Assembly (NCBI RefSeq): GCF_001426665.1
Contig: NZ_LMEY01000007.1
Location: 1-64,000, forward strand
Length of the DNA stretch: 64,000 nucleotides
Origin: Rhizobium sp. Root1334
GTDB taxonomy: Bacteria; Pseudomonadota; Alphaproteobacteria; Rhizobiales; Rhizobiaceae
Reading direction: 5' to 3'
A program made the translations under genes and the position numbers. This document shows, in pieces, positions 44,466 through 52,999 of the stretch. The notes below the pieces were generated by a model. That model was not told the origin of the DNA. It saw only the letters and a list, made by a program, of their open reading frames with translations, and ran no database searches. How positions within the stretch are numbered: position 1 is the first letter of the stretch; every line of letters begins with the position of its first letter.

Positions 44466-44478
44466 TAAACGAAGGCTT
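44466..44478 (-). promoter_or_regulatory. STY-box-like dyad, copy 5
   Basis: The minus strand reads AAGC-CTTC-GTTTA, 56 bases upstream of the NmrA-like gene it faces. Confidence 0.45.
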
Positions 44479-44803
44479 GGGTTGACCCAGATAGCACTTC
44501 CGACGAGATACGGCTCCTTTGGAGAAGCGGTTCAAACTCGGCATCGAGAGCCACAAATGCAGGTTGCCGTATAGGAAGGTTTGGGACGTCACCAGCGTCA
44601 TCTACGAATAACTCGTCCTTATGAGCCGTATAAACCGGTGATCATGAGGATGATGAACGCGGGGATCCATTCGGTTTCGTTCTTCGACCAACGAATTGGC
44701 AGTCCAGGGTCCGGCACATCCGGCGCATACTCTACGCCTTCGCCTCGCTAGCGTGGCTGAACCCCATCGACTGTCGATCATTGTGACAGCTTTGAGGAGA
44801 CCC

Positions 44804-44817
44804 TAAACGAAGGTTTA
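44804..44817. promoter_or_regulatory. STY-box-like dyad, copy 6
   Basis: TAAAC-GAAG-GTTTA is a perfect 5-bp-arm dyad with the same N4 spacing as the STY box, 148 bases before the FixJ-type regulator gene at 44965. Confidence 0.55.
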
Positions 44818-44964
44818 TGCTCTCTACGGGGTAAACCATGGTATAAGGTGACGGCAAATAGGTCATAACAATCCTGCGTGGTCCCATCCTCGGACGCGCA
44901 CGATCAAAGGTGCCGCCAGTGCTAGCGGTTTTTTCGCTGCATCGGTGCACGTAGAGGGAGAACC

Positions 44965-45612
44965 ATGCATAACGTCCAGGCAAAATTGGAAGCCCCGGTC
45001 GAGCCCATCGTGTACGTGGTTGATGACGACGAAGAGATGCGGGGCGCGCTGCTCGACCTCTTTATGGTCACCAAAAAGAGAGCGAGTGCTTTCTCAAACG
45101 GCGTTGAGTTTCTTCAGTTGGCCGATACGAGCGCTGCCGGCTGCGTTGTGGTCGATCTCCGGATGCCAGGCGGCACCGGACTGGATCTTCAGAACCAACT
45201 GATTTCGTTGGGAAGCAGGCTTCCGGTAATTTTCCTGACGGCATACGCGGATATACCGACAAGCGTTCGAGCCATGAAGGCGGGAGCGACCGATTTCATC
45301 ACCAAGCCGTTTATCAATCAGGATCTGCTGGAGGCGGTGGACCATGCGATACTGCTGGATAGCGAACGTCGCAAAACCGATGCGGCGTTGAATCGCATAA
45401 AGACGCTCGCCAGTAGTTTGACGCCACGCGAGAAGGAAGTGATGTGGCAGGTCGTGAGCGGTCTTATGAACAAACAAGTGGCGTACGAGCTCGGAATTAG
45501 CGAGATGACTGTAAAGCTTCACCGCATGAGCGTGATGCGGAAAATGGAGAGCCGGTCACTCGCAGATCTGGTCCGCAAGGCCGAGCAGCTTCAGCGCAAC
45601 TGGTCTGCCTAA
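44965..45612 (+). CDS. FixJ-type response regulator (receiver + LuxR HTH)
   Basis: The 215-residue regulator has VDDDEE at 19-24, phospho-acceptor Asp64 (VVVDLRMPGGTG), Lys in FITKPF and a FixJ helix-turn-helix (LTPREKEVMWQVVSGLMNKQ, then SEMTVKLHRMSVMRKM). GAGGGAGA precedes ATG 44965. It is flanked by the two NmrA-like genes and bracketed by STY-box-like dyads, so it is a good candidate for the protein that reads those sites. Confidence 0.9.
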   Translation: MHNVQAKLEAPVEPIVYVVDDDEEMRGALLDLFMVTKKRASAFSNGVEFLQLADTSAAGCVVVDLRMPGGTGLDLQNQLISLGSRLPVIFLTAYADIPTSVRAMKAGATDFITKPFINQDLLEAVDHAILLDSERRKTDAALNRIKTLASSLTPREKEVMWQVVSGLMNKQVAYELGISEMTVKLHRMSVMRKMESRSLADLVRKAEQLQRNWSA

Positions 45613-45638
45613 AAACGTGCGATTTTCATCGCAGCCCC

Positions 45639-45651
45639 AAACCTTCGTTTA
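45639..45651 (+). promoter_or_regulatory. STY-box-like dyad, copy 7
   Basis: AAAC-CTTC-GTTTA lies 27 bases after the regulator stop and 279 bases before the second NmrA-like gene. It is identical to copy 6 read on the minus strand. Confidence 0.5.
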
Positions 45652-45930
45652 TCTGTTCCCCATGCGACATTCGCTTAAAATTGAAGGACGCCGCCGATCG
45701 ACGGTTGATGTCCTATGGCTGTGCCGGTTCCGTGCCTGCCTGGTGGGTCCGTACGCCTTCGCTTTTCAATGTACGAACCTGCCATCGGAGCCATCGTAGC
45801 TGATACCCTAAAGGGTTGACGAACTCTTTGTTCAACCTGTCCCGTTTGCCGCGATGACAGGTTTGTATCAAGCGGGTCGGAATTCAATCGCGTCGGCCGC
45901 GCCGACATTAGAAAACCTAAGGAGCAAAAC

Positions 45931-46692
45931 ATGAAAATCGTCGTTATTGGTGGAACCGGTCTCATTGGTTCGAAATTGGTTAGGCGGCTCCAAGCAAAAG
46001 GCCACGACGTTATTGCTGCGTCGCCTGCGTCGGGCGTGAACACAATCACCGGTGAGGGCCTGGCGGAGGCGCTGTTGGGCGCTCAGGTCGTAGTCGACGT
46101 TGCAAATTCGCCGTCATTCGAAGATAAGGCCGTCATGGAGTTCTTCCAGACGTCGGGGCGCAATCTCCTGACTGCGGAAGTGGCAGCGGGGATCAAGCAT
46201 CACGTAGCCCTATCCGTCGTCGGCACCGAGCGTCTTCAGGCCAGCGGCTACTTTCGGGCCAAGCTGGCTCAGGAGGCGCTCATCAAGGAATCTAACGTCC
46301 CCTACACGCTCGTTCACTCGACTCAGTTTTTTGAGTTTATGTTCGGCATCGCTCAGTCCGGCACTCAGGGCGATAAGGTTCACCTTTCTCCAGCGCTGAT
46401 GCAGCCTATCGTCTCCGACGATGTCGCCGACGCACTCGCTGACCTCGTGGTCGGCGCGCCGACGAACGGCATCGTCGAGATAGCAGGTCCGGAGTCGATC
46501 CGGATCGCGGACGCCGTCACCAAATATCTTCGCCAGATCGGAGATAGCCGGGAGATCGTGGTCGATGGGAACACGCCTTACTTCGGAGCGGTTCTCGACG
46601 ACAGGACTTTAATGCCGAGCGCCGGTGTCCGCGTTGGTACGACAGCATTTTCCGAATGGGTCAAAACCGCTACGCCGCCGCCGGCGCGATGA
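45931..46692 (+). CDS. NmrA-like NAD(P)-binding protein (atypical SDR)
   Basis: The 253-residue protein has Rossmann motif VVIGGTGLIGSKLV, VVDVANSPSFED, HHVALSVVGTERL, YFRAKLAQEALI and TLVHSTQFFEFMF, matching the paralogue at 43654-44409 segment for segment. A CTAAGGAGC ribosome site supports ATG 45931. It probably binds NADP(H) and acts as a reductase or redox sensor. A strong terminator follows 40 bases after the stop. Confidence 0.87.
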   Translation: MKIVVIGGTGLIGSKLVRRLQAKGHDVIAASPASGVNTITGEGLAEALLGAQVVVDVANSPSFEDKAVMEFFQTSGRNLLTAEVAAGIKHHVALSVVGTERLQASGYFRAKLAQEALIKESNVPYTLVHSTQFFEFMFGIAQSGTQGDKVHLSPALMQPIVSDDVADALADLVVGAPTNGIVEIAGPESIRIADAVTKYLRQIGDSREIVVDGNTPYFGAVLDDRTLMPSAGVRVGTTAFSEWVKTATPPPAR

Positions 46693-46734
46693 TGGATTAA
46701 TCGGCTCTAGGCTCTCCTGGGCCGACAAAAATCG

Positions 46735-46768
46735 AAGGCCGCGGTCAGCCGCGGCCTTTCGTTTTTTC
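46735..46768 (+). terminator. Rho-independent terminator after NmrA-like gene
   Basis: AAGGCCGCGG-TCAG-CCGCGGCCTT, a perfect 10-bp stem, followed by TCGTTTTTTCG. Confidence 0.85.
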
Positions 46769-46837
46769 GTTTGCTCCATCGGCAAGTGCGTTTGCTTCGA
46801 CCGCCAGGTTTATTAGTTCATCTGCGTGTCAAAAGAG

Positions 46838-46866
46838 GAGAGGGCGCGCGGCGAACCGGCGCCCTC
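46838..46866 (-). terminator. Terminator hairpin of the minus-strand hydrolase gene
   Basis: GAGGGCGC pairs with GCGCCCTC just downstream of the minus-strand gene ending at 46875. On that strand the stem is followed by TCCTCTTTTG, a modest T run. Confidence 0.55.
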
Positions 46867-46874
46867 CTGCTTCT

Positions 46875-47849
46875 TTACGCCTGGATGAATGCCAGGATGT
46901 CCGCGTTGATTACATCGGCATGGGTCGTTGCCATACCGTGTGGCAGACCCTTGTGGATTTTGAGGGTGGCGTTCTTGAGAAGTTTGGCCGTCAGCGGCGC
47001 CGAATCAGAGACTGGAACGACTTGGTCGTCGTCTCCATGTATTACCAGCGTAGGCACTCTGATGACCTTGAGATCTTCGGTGAAGTCGGTTTCCGAGAAG
47101 GCCTTGATTCCGAGGTAATGGGCGTTTGCGGCTCCTGTCATACCTTGTCTCCACCAATTCTTGATCATTGCGTCTGACGCTTTGACACCATCGCGGTTGA
47201 ACCCATAGAACGGGCCGCTAGCGACGTCGAAATAGAACTGCGATCGGTTGGCGGCGAGAGCAGTCCGGAAGCCATCGAACACCTCGACGGGGAGGCCGCC
47301 TGGATTGTCGGGGGTCTTCACCATGATCGGCGGGACGGCGCCGATCAGAACAAGCTTCGCAACGCGGTTTTTACCATGGCGGGCCGTGTAGCGGGTCGCT
47401 TCACCGCCACCTGTCGAGTGTCCGACGTGGATGGCGTTATGAAGATCGAGATGTTCAACTACCGCAGCGACATCTGCAGCGTAGTGGTCCATGTCGTGCC
47501 CGTCGTTGACCTGTGACGAGCGGCCATGGCCACGACGATCGTGGGCGACGACGCGGTACCCTTTTCCGAGGAAGAAAAGCATCTGATTGTCCCAGTCGTC
47601 ACTGCTCAACGGCCATCCGTGATGGAAGACAATCGGCTGAGCATCCCTCGGACCCCAGTCCTTGTAAAAGATCTGGGTTCCGTCGCTTGCGGTGACATAG
47701 CCGTGACCCGCAGTGGCCTCCCCAGGGGTCTTCTTCTTCTTTCCCGCAGCAGCAGCCGGATGTGCGGCCGCACCGGCCGCGACCGCCGCTAGAGTAAAAG
47801 TTCCAGCCATGATGTCTCGCCGAGTAGCGATCATTGAAGAGCTCTTCAT
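46875..47849 (-). CDS. Exported alpha/beta hydrolase, cofactor-free haloperoxidase-like
   Basis: The 324-residue protein has a twin-arginine leader ([19 protein letters not shown]) and a hydrolase domain typical of non-haem chloroperoxidases/arylesterases: [27 protein letters not shown], nucleophile GHSTGG (Ser145), [11 protein letters not shown] and [10 protein letters not shown]. Such enzymes hydrolyse esters and can form peracids. AGGAG sits eight bases before ATG 47849. It is the third exported alpha/beta hydrolase in 13 kb. Confidence 0.88.
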   Translation of the reverse strand: MKSSSMIATRRDIMAGTFTLAAVAAGAAAHPAAAAGKKKKTPGEATAGHGYVTASDGTQIFYKDWGPRDAQPIVFHHGWPLSSDDWDNQMLFFLGKGYRVVAHDRRGHGRSSQVNDGHDMDHYAADVAAVVEHLDLHNAIHVGHSTGGGEATRYTARHGKNRVAKLVLIGAVPPIMVKTPDNPGGLPVEVFDGFRTALAANRSQFYFDVASGPFYGFNRDGVKASDAMIKNWWRQGMTGAANAHYLGIKAFSETDFTEDLKVIRVPTLVIHGDDDQVVPVSDSAPLTAKLLKNATLKIHKGLPHGMATTHADVINADILAFIQA

Positions 47850-47969
47850 ATTAAGTCTCCTGATTGAAAATTATATATTGAACTGCGTACATATGGCCTG
47901 GGACGGCCAAAATCGCAGCAATCTACATTAAGAAAACAGGAATAATTCTGAAGCTATACATCCGTTTAA

Positions 47970-48629
47970 TCAAAAAATATCGATTGGATGTACCGAGGAA
48001 CCGGGCCGTTTTCGCGGGCTGGCCAGCGCATGCAAACGCTCTGAGTGGTCCTTGGTTGATATCGTGAGATTCAACGCATCGATGTCGGAGGTCGTATCTT
48101 CCTGCCATTCGAACAAATCCGTGCCTGGCTGATGATCCTGAACGATCAGATCATGATTCACAGCGAGGAAGAACTCGGCATGGATGTAATCGTTGAAGCC
48201 CGCGAACAACATGCGCTGTCGCTTCGGACTATGGCCTCGTTGATGGACCTGGATCTCGACTATGCCAACAGTTGCGTCCCAATGGGCAGTCGAAAGCGGA
48301 TTTTTTTTGCCTCGTAAGGCTTGATCAGAATAGGCATATATCACTGGGAACTGGAAGAATTTCTCGATCTCGGTACGCCCTAGCTCTGCAAAGTCGGGAC
48401 TCCAATTCTCCACGTTCAACGGACCCATGTGATACTCCGAGTGCAGTCTACCTTTGCAAAGCAGATCAAAGCTCTTGTAGCCGAAACCATTTTTACACAA
48501 CGCTAGCTGTACACCGCAGTATCGTATTCGAACGGTCGGTCGCGTATCCGATCGATAATCTTTTTTAGATCCCGCAGATAATCGGTATACGACGTGACGG
48601 CCATCTTCAAAATCCGGTTTTGTCGGCAA
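47970..48629 (-). CDS. Unassigned open frame, possibly degenerate
   Basis: A 219-codon frame with a TTG start and no good ribosome site. Its middle part (SPDFAELGRTEIEKFFQF) looks protein-like and faintly recalls the C-terminal half of soluble inorganic pyrophosphatases, but the metal-binding Asp motifs of that family are absent. Shorter frames on both strands of the same stretch look equally plausible. I do not assign a function. Confidence 0.25.
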   Translation of the reverse strand: MPTKPDFEDGRHVVYRLSAGSKKDYRSDTRPTVRIRYCGVQLALCKNGFGYKSFDLLCKGRLHSEYHMGPLNVENWSPDFAELGRTEIEKFFQFPVIYAYSDQALRGKKNPLSTAHWDATVGIVEIQVHQRGHSPKRQRMLFAGFNDYIHAEFFLAVNHDLIVQDHQPGTDLFEWQEDTTSDIDALNLTISTKDHSERLHALASPRKRPGSSVHPIDIF

Positions 48630-49033
48630 AAGGCACTCGCCAAGTAGGGGGTGGGAAAATCAAGTAGATGATTGGAATAACTCGAAATCCCACGCAGATA
48701 GCGAGCGGCTTGGTTTGCATTGCAAAGGCATGACCGCAGGCAACGAAGGTGATTGTAGTGCGATCAACGACGCCGCAAAAGCTATACGGAGGTTTGCGCG
48801 CGTCTGGTAATTGACTGTGTCCGCGATCTTGCGATGGAACTCGTGGAGCGGCTTGTGGTTGCGGTTACCACATGACGGGGCACAAGTGTCCGACCGTGGC
48901 GTCGACCAAGGCGAACGCCAATATGTTTCGTCGAGGAGCATCCTCCCCAGACCTTGATACCTTCGATATCGGCAACCCGAGCGCGATGTTTCACATAGAG
49001 CTGACAAAGAGGTTCAGTTCGAAATACTTCACT
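48630..49033. other. Apparently degenerate region
   Basis: Four hundred bases in which two overlapping minus-strand frames (48660-49007, 48782-48994) share protein-like pieces, as if one old gene had suffered frameshifts. No family was recognised. Confidence 0.3.
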
Positions 49034-49753
49034 CTATCTCTTCAGTCGCGGTCGTTCCTCATAGTCGACGTCACTATCGAACCAATACCCGACTCCACGG
49101 GCCGTGCGTATCAACTCTGGCTTGCCGGGGTCGCGCTCGATTCTCCTGCGCAGCCGAAGCACAAGAGAATCGAGGCTGCGATCGAAAATCTCCCCGGAAT
49201 GCACGCGACTGGCGGCGAGGAGTCGTTCTCGTGAAAGCACCTCCCGAGGCGCTCGAAGGAATGCAGAAAGCAGATTGAATTCTGCCGTCGTAAGTTTGAC
49301 GTCCTCACGGTCGTGCCACCGGAGAACCCGTTTGTGCACGAGGAGCTCGTTGCCGTTGAACTTATAGGACCGGCGGTCTAGCTCCGGCTTAGCTTTGGTC
49401 CTGTCTCTTATCGCCGCCTTGAGCCGTGCGAGCAGCTCGCGGTTGCCATACGGCTGACAAACGTAATCGCTTGCCCCTGCCTCGAGACCGTCGACCCTGT
49501 CATCTTCTGTCGTTTGCTTTCTGCTGGTGATCAGAATCGGAGCATCCGTGAGATTGGCAACACTCCGGACAATCTCGACGCCGTCTTCGGTACTAACCTC
49601 GATCAGGAATGCATCGACGATTTCTTGTACCAGAACCCGTCGGATCTGTCGGCTCTCGGCGATCTGGGTCACCAGAATGGCGTGTTGCTTCAGAAACTCG
49701 CCCAGGATAACCCCCGAGGTTTCATCGCTATCGAGCACTACGACGTGCGTCAT
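49034..49753 (-). CDS. OmpR-type regulator with atypical receiver
   Basis: The 239-residue protein has a receiver-like domain and an OmpR/PhoB winged helix (LTTAEFNLLSAFLRAPREVL, RIERDPGKPELIRTARGVGY). In the receiver the acidic pocket is DSD (8-10), but the phospho-acceptor position is Glu52 (AFLIEVSTEDG in place of '..LLD..LP..DG') and the conserved Lys is Gln100 (YVCQPYG). It is therefore a pseudo-receiver, probably phosphorylation-independent or locked by the Glu. ATG 49753 follows GGAGC; upstream in-frame Met codons exist at 49765. No kinase is adjacent. Confidence 0.85.
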   Translation of the reverse strand: MTHVVVLDSDETSGVILGEFLKQHAILVTQIAESRQIRRVLVQEIVDAFLIEVSTEDGVEIVRSVANLTDAPILITSRKQTTEDDRVDGLEAGASDYVCQPYGNRELLARLKAAIRDRTKAKPELDRRSYKFNGNELLVHKRVLRWHDREDVKLTTAEFNLLSAFLRAPREVLSRERLLAASRVHSGEIFDRSLDSLVLRLRRRIERDPGKPELIRTARGVGYWFDSDVDYEERPRLKR

Positions 49754-49841
49754 GAAATGCTCCATCGACCCCGCCCGCCGTGGAGGTGTGGGCAGAATGA
49801 CGCACGGCGTCGCGCGGCCAAGGTCGGTCCTTAGCTTCGAT

Positions 49842-50261
49842 CTAGGGCTTGATATCAGTGACCAGGTTTTTCTCGTCGGTATCGACCACAAAAACCGCCA
49901 ACAAGCGCGCGGGCTTGGTGCTGCTTGCGTTTGCGCTTACACCGTGACGGTCGCCGGGAATTTCGGAGAAATTTTCGCCTGCCTGATATGTCTTTTCGGG
50001 GCCATCGTTGACCTTGCTTTTGATAGCACCATCCAACACCGTGGCGTAGATGAAAGCCGATTTTGGGTGGACGTGTGCCGATGAGGACCCGCCGGGACCA
50101 TACTCCACTAGAACGCCTCTCATGCTCTTGCCGGGGACGTTCGGGAGCGGTTGGTCAAATACGATGGAGATTTTTGCGGAGCCACGATGGGCGTCGTCCG
50201 CGTAAACGGTTTGCGTTGACAACGTTGTGGCGGCAAGTATCAAAAGCGCTCGTGCAAACAT
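49842..50261 (-). CDS. Exported cupin-domain protein
   Basis: The 139-residue protein has a Sec signal peptide (cleavage after TVYA) and one cupin barrel with the metal motif SSSAHVHPKSAFIYATVLDG and second motif ENFSEIPGDRHGVSANA. It should be periplasmic, with a bound metal. It is divergent from a MocR-type regulator gene across 76 bases that contain a palindrome, so it is likely that regulator's target. Substrate and activity are unknown. Confidence 0.85.
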   Translation of the reverse strand: MFARALLILAATTLSTQTVYADDAHRGSAKISIVFDQPLPNVPGKSMRGVLVEYGPGGSSSAHVHPKSAFIYATVLDGAIKSKVNDGPEKTYQAGENFSEIPGDRHGVSANASSTKPARLLAVFVVDTDEKNLVTDIKP

Positions 50262-50279
50262 TGCGAATCCTTCCTAAGT

Positions 50280-50290
50280 TGGTCGGACCA
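50280..50290. promoter_or_regulatory. Palindrome between cupin and MocR genes
   Basis: TGGTC-G-GACCA, perfect 5-bp arms, in the 76-base divergent gap. It is a candidate operator for the MocR-type protein. Confidence 0.4.
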
Positions 50291-50337
50291 TGGTGTAAGC
50301 GGTCGCGGCCTCATAGGCCCAAAAACGCAGAAAGGCA

Positions 50338-51750
50338 TTGTACCAAGTGGCAGAGTCCTATCTTCCGCCGGTAAGCCGCGAGGGACATGTCTCGCTCACC
50401 CAACAGATATTTCAGGGTCTGCGGTCCGCTATCTTGAATGGCACGTTACAGGAGAGGGCACGACTTTCATCGTGGCAAGACCTTTCCGCCCAGCTGGGCG
50501 TGTCACGGGGAACGGTCAAACGCGCCTACGATCTCTTGAAAGACGAAAATCTCGTCGAGACCAAGGGTAGCGGCGGCACGCGGGTCGCGGCGATATTGCC
50601 GATTGGCGCACCGCCGCAAGCTGCGAAGGAAAGCGGGCCGGAGGGCTTGTTCTACGACTTCGAGACAGGTCCCCAGTACTTCCAACTCGGGGTCCCGGCG
50701 CAAGATCAATTTCCGGGCAAGGCGTGGCACGCCGCCTGGCGGCGCGCAATATCTGCAGAGGCGACGCGTCCGCAGATCTATCCGGATCCGCGGGGCCTTT
50801 CCTCGTTGAGACGCGAGGTCGCGGGATATCTCGCTACCGCTCGCGGCGTCCGTTGCCTCACGAACCAGATTTTTATTACATCAGGTTTTGCCGGGGCTTT
50901 GGGCGTAGTCCTGAATGTCATGAACCTGAATGGCAAGAAAGCCTTTGTAGAAGAGCCTGGCTTCCCTCGCACACGGCATGCGCTCGAACAAGCGGGGGTA
51001 GAAACCATTCCCGCGGCGGTCGATGGCGAGGGGATCCGGCTTCCGATTACGGGCCTTCATCCAGGCGTCGAATTGACCGTGGTCACGCCGGGGCAGCAGG
51101 CGCCCTTGGGGATGACGCTCTCACAGGGCAGGCGACAAGAACTTCTGAAATGGGCAGATGACTCAGACGCCTGGATAATCGAAGACGACTATGCAGGCGA
51201 GCTGCAGTTGTCTGGTCATGCTTCCCCGGCTCTCGCCGCAGACGACACCTCCGGACGCGTTTTCCATATTGGGAGCTTCAGTAAGACGCTCAATCCGGGA
51301 CTGCGGCTGGGATTCCTCGTCGTTCCTCGGGCGCTTACCGAAAGATTCGCCGTCTTCGTGGGACACCTCGCACCTGCCGGGTCAGTCGTCGCTCAGCAGG
51401 CGGTTCAGAACTTTATGACAGGCGGTCACTTTTTTCGTCATCTCCGGCAGATGAAGGCGCTGTATGCCGATCGAAAGATAATGCTGGTTGACGCGCTTCG
51501 AAGGGAGCTGCATCCAGCTATCAGGTGCGACTTTGAGGGCGCTCTCTCTGTCAGGTTGTTTCTGCCTCCAGGAACGGACGACGTCGCGATCGCGGGCGTT
51601 GCGCGAACGCATGACCTCGGCGTCCTCCCACTATCTTCGTGGTACCAGCGCAAAGATTCGCCAAGGGGTCTGCTGCTCGGTATAGCGAACGTTCGCAGGA
51701 GAGACGTGGCAAGTCGATGCAAAACTCTGTCTCGCGTGCTCAGCCTTTGA
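50338..51750 (+). CDS. MocR/PdxR-type regulator (GntR HTH + aminotransferase fold)
   Basis: The 470-residue protein joins an N-terminal GntR winged helix (LTQQIFQGLRSAILNGTL, DLSAQLGVSRGTVKRAYDLL) to a fold-type I aminotransferase domain with PLP lysine Lys316 in SFSKTLNPGLRLGF and the Asp in IIEDDYAGEL. Such regulators sense PLP, amino acids or amines. The start is TTG 50338 or GTG 50347; neither has an ideal ribosome site. It is probably responsible for the divergent cupin gene and its own expression. Confidence 0.88.
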   Translation: MYQVAESYLPPVSREGHVSLTQQIFQGLRSAILNGTLQERARLSSWQDLSAQLGVSRGTVKRAYDLLKDENLVETKGSGGTRVAAILPIGAPPQAAKESGPEGLFYDFETGPQYFQLGVPAQDQFPGKAWHAAWRRAISAEATRPQIYPDPRGLSSLRREVAGYLATARGVRCLTNQIFITSGFAGALGVVLNVMNLNGKKAFVEEPGFPRTRHALEQAGVETIPAAVDGEGIRLPITGLHPGVELTVVTPGQQAPLGMTLSQGRRQELLKWADDSDAWIIEDDYAGELQLSGHASPALAADDTSGRVFHIGSFSKTLNPGLRLGFLVVPRALTERFAVFVGHLAPAGSVVAQQAVQNFMTGGHFFRHLRQMKALYADRKIMLVDALRRELHPAIRCDFEGALSVRLFLPPGTDDVAIAGVARTHDLGVLPLSSWYQRKDSPRGLLLGIANVRRRDVASRCKTLSRVLSL

Positions 51751-51769
51751 GCAGGCGCTGCGACGCAGT

Positions 51770-52930
51770 TTAAATCTGCAGCGCGTGGACTTCGACGGCG
51801 GCATCAAATCCTTTAACTTTGTGAAGGCCGAGGCAATCGGTTTGCGCCGAACAGCTTGCGGCGGCGACGAAGTCTCCCGAGACCAATACCGGTCGCCCTA
51901 ACTCTTTTGTCAGGCTCTCAAGCCTCGATGCTAAATTGACTGCCGGTCCGATGACCGTGAAATCCAGCCGCCGCTTCGAGCCTATGTTTCCGTACATGAC
52001 CTCTCCGACATGGATACCGGTCCCAAACCTGATCGGATATTCGGAGACGCGTCTTTTTGCCGTGGCCTCGTAGGCTGCAACGACTGCGCTTAGAAGTCTC
52101 CGACACGCGTCCTCTCTGTCGAGGGGAAAGACTGCTAACAACCCGTCGCCAATGAATTTCAGAATCTCGCCGCCAAAGGACTCGATGGGATCCGCTATCA
52201 AATCGAAGTAGTCGTTGAGGATGTCGATCACGTCGTCGCGGTGCCGACGGCCGGAAAGTTCTGTAAAATTTCGAAGATCGCAGATCATTATAGCGGCACT
52301 TAACGTCACGCCCCTTCCGCGAGTGGTGGCGCCATCGAGGATCTGTTCGCTCGCATGCGGGCCTACATAAGTCTGGAGAAGAGTCCGGGCGAGTTGGTTC
52401 TTCAGGCGGATCTCGGTCACCAACGAGAAGAGAGGAAGGGCCTCGCGAATAAGAGCGATTTCATCCTCTTGGAAGCCTCCCAGTCTTTTGGTCGCGAAGG
52501 TGATCAGATGGCGCCTTCCCTGGGTGTGGTCAAGCGGCCAAGCAGCGTAGTCCGTGTGACCTTGTTGTCTTAGCTCGTCGTAAATCGGGAAAGTATGCGG
52601 ACCGATAGTCTGGATTTTCTGGCGAACCTCGTTCCCCGTCTCGATTACAAGACGAAACGGGCTGCGTTTGAACGCGTCGGTGGCCTCGACGTCGTAAGCA
52701 ACTGTTTGGACGTGGGCGTCGACCAGTCCGCGACACCAGAGAACGCGGGTTCCCAGCCACTGGGGATGGTGTACTCGAAAATGTAGTGAAGCGCGACTGA
52801 GATCGATCCCACCCAAGACGAGGCGCTCGCAAAGCTGGACAAATATGCGTTCCGCAGCAGCTTCTTCACGCAGGCCGGCCGACAACCATCTCATAAGTGA
52901 CGCTTGACAATCTTTGCGGGACTCGCTCAT
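51770..52930 (-). CDS. Class III adenylate/guanylate cyclase
   Basis: The 386-residue cytosolic protein has an N-terminal GAF-like sensory region (about 30-175) and a C-terminal cyclase catalytic domain with both metal-binding aspartates (ICDLRNFTELS near 218, FIGDGLLAVF near 262), substrate Lys in EILKF and the transition-state segment IGPAVNLASRLE with Asn and Arg. It makes cAMP (or cGMP). ATG 52930 has GAGGCGAAA before it; a GTG at 52987 is an alternative. Rhizobial genomes have many such cyclases. Confidence 0.9.
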   Translation of the reverse strand: MSESRKDCQASLMRWLSAGLREEAAAERIFVQLCERLVLGGIDLSRASLHFRVHHPQWLGTRVLWCRGLVDAHVQTVAYDVEATDAFKRSPFRLVIETGNEVRQKIQTIGPHTFPIYDELRQQGHTDYAAWPLDHTQGRRHLITFATKRLGGFQEDEIALIREALPLFSLVTEIRLKNQLARTLLQTYVGPHASEQILDGATTRGRGVTLSAAIMICDLRNFTELSGRRHRDDVIDILNDYFDLIADPIESFGGEILKFIGDGLLAVFPLDREDACRRLLSAVVAAYEATAKRRVSEYPIRFGTGIHVGEVMYGNIGSKRRLDFTVIGPAVNLASRLESLTKELGRPVLVSGDFVAAASCSAQTDCLGLHKVKGFDAAVEVHALQI

Positions 52931-52999
52931 TTTCGCCTCGTTCACTGTCTGCAAGTCAATCAACTCGGTGACGATCGAAGCTACCACTAAAGCAAATCA

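Larger units (their letters stand above)
44410..44964. other. Divergent regulatory region between NmrA-like gene and regulator gene
   Basis: Five hundred and fifty bases separate two divergent genes. No gene is supported. It holds two STY-box-like dyads (44466, 44804), one near each promoter, plus a half-like CGTATAGGA near 44567. Confidence 0.5.

Noticed and set aside
47970..48629. Inorganic pyrophosphatase
   Set aside because: Only a short EIEKFF-type segment is similar; the Asp-rich catalytic motifs are missing, so no function was assigned.
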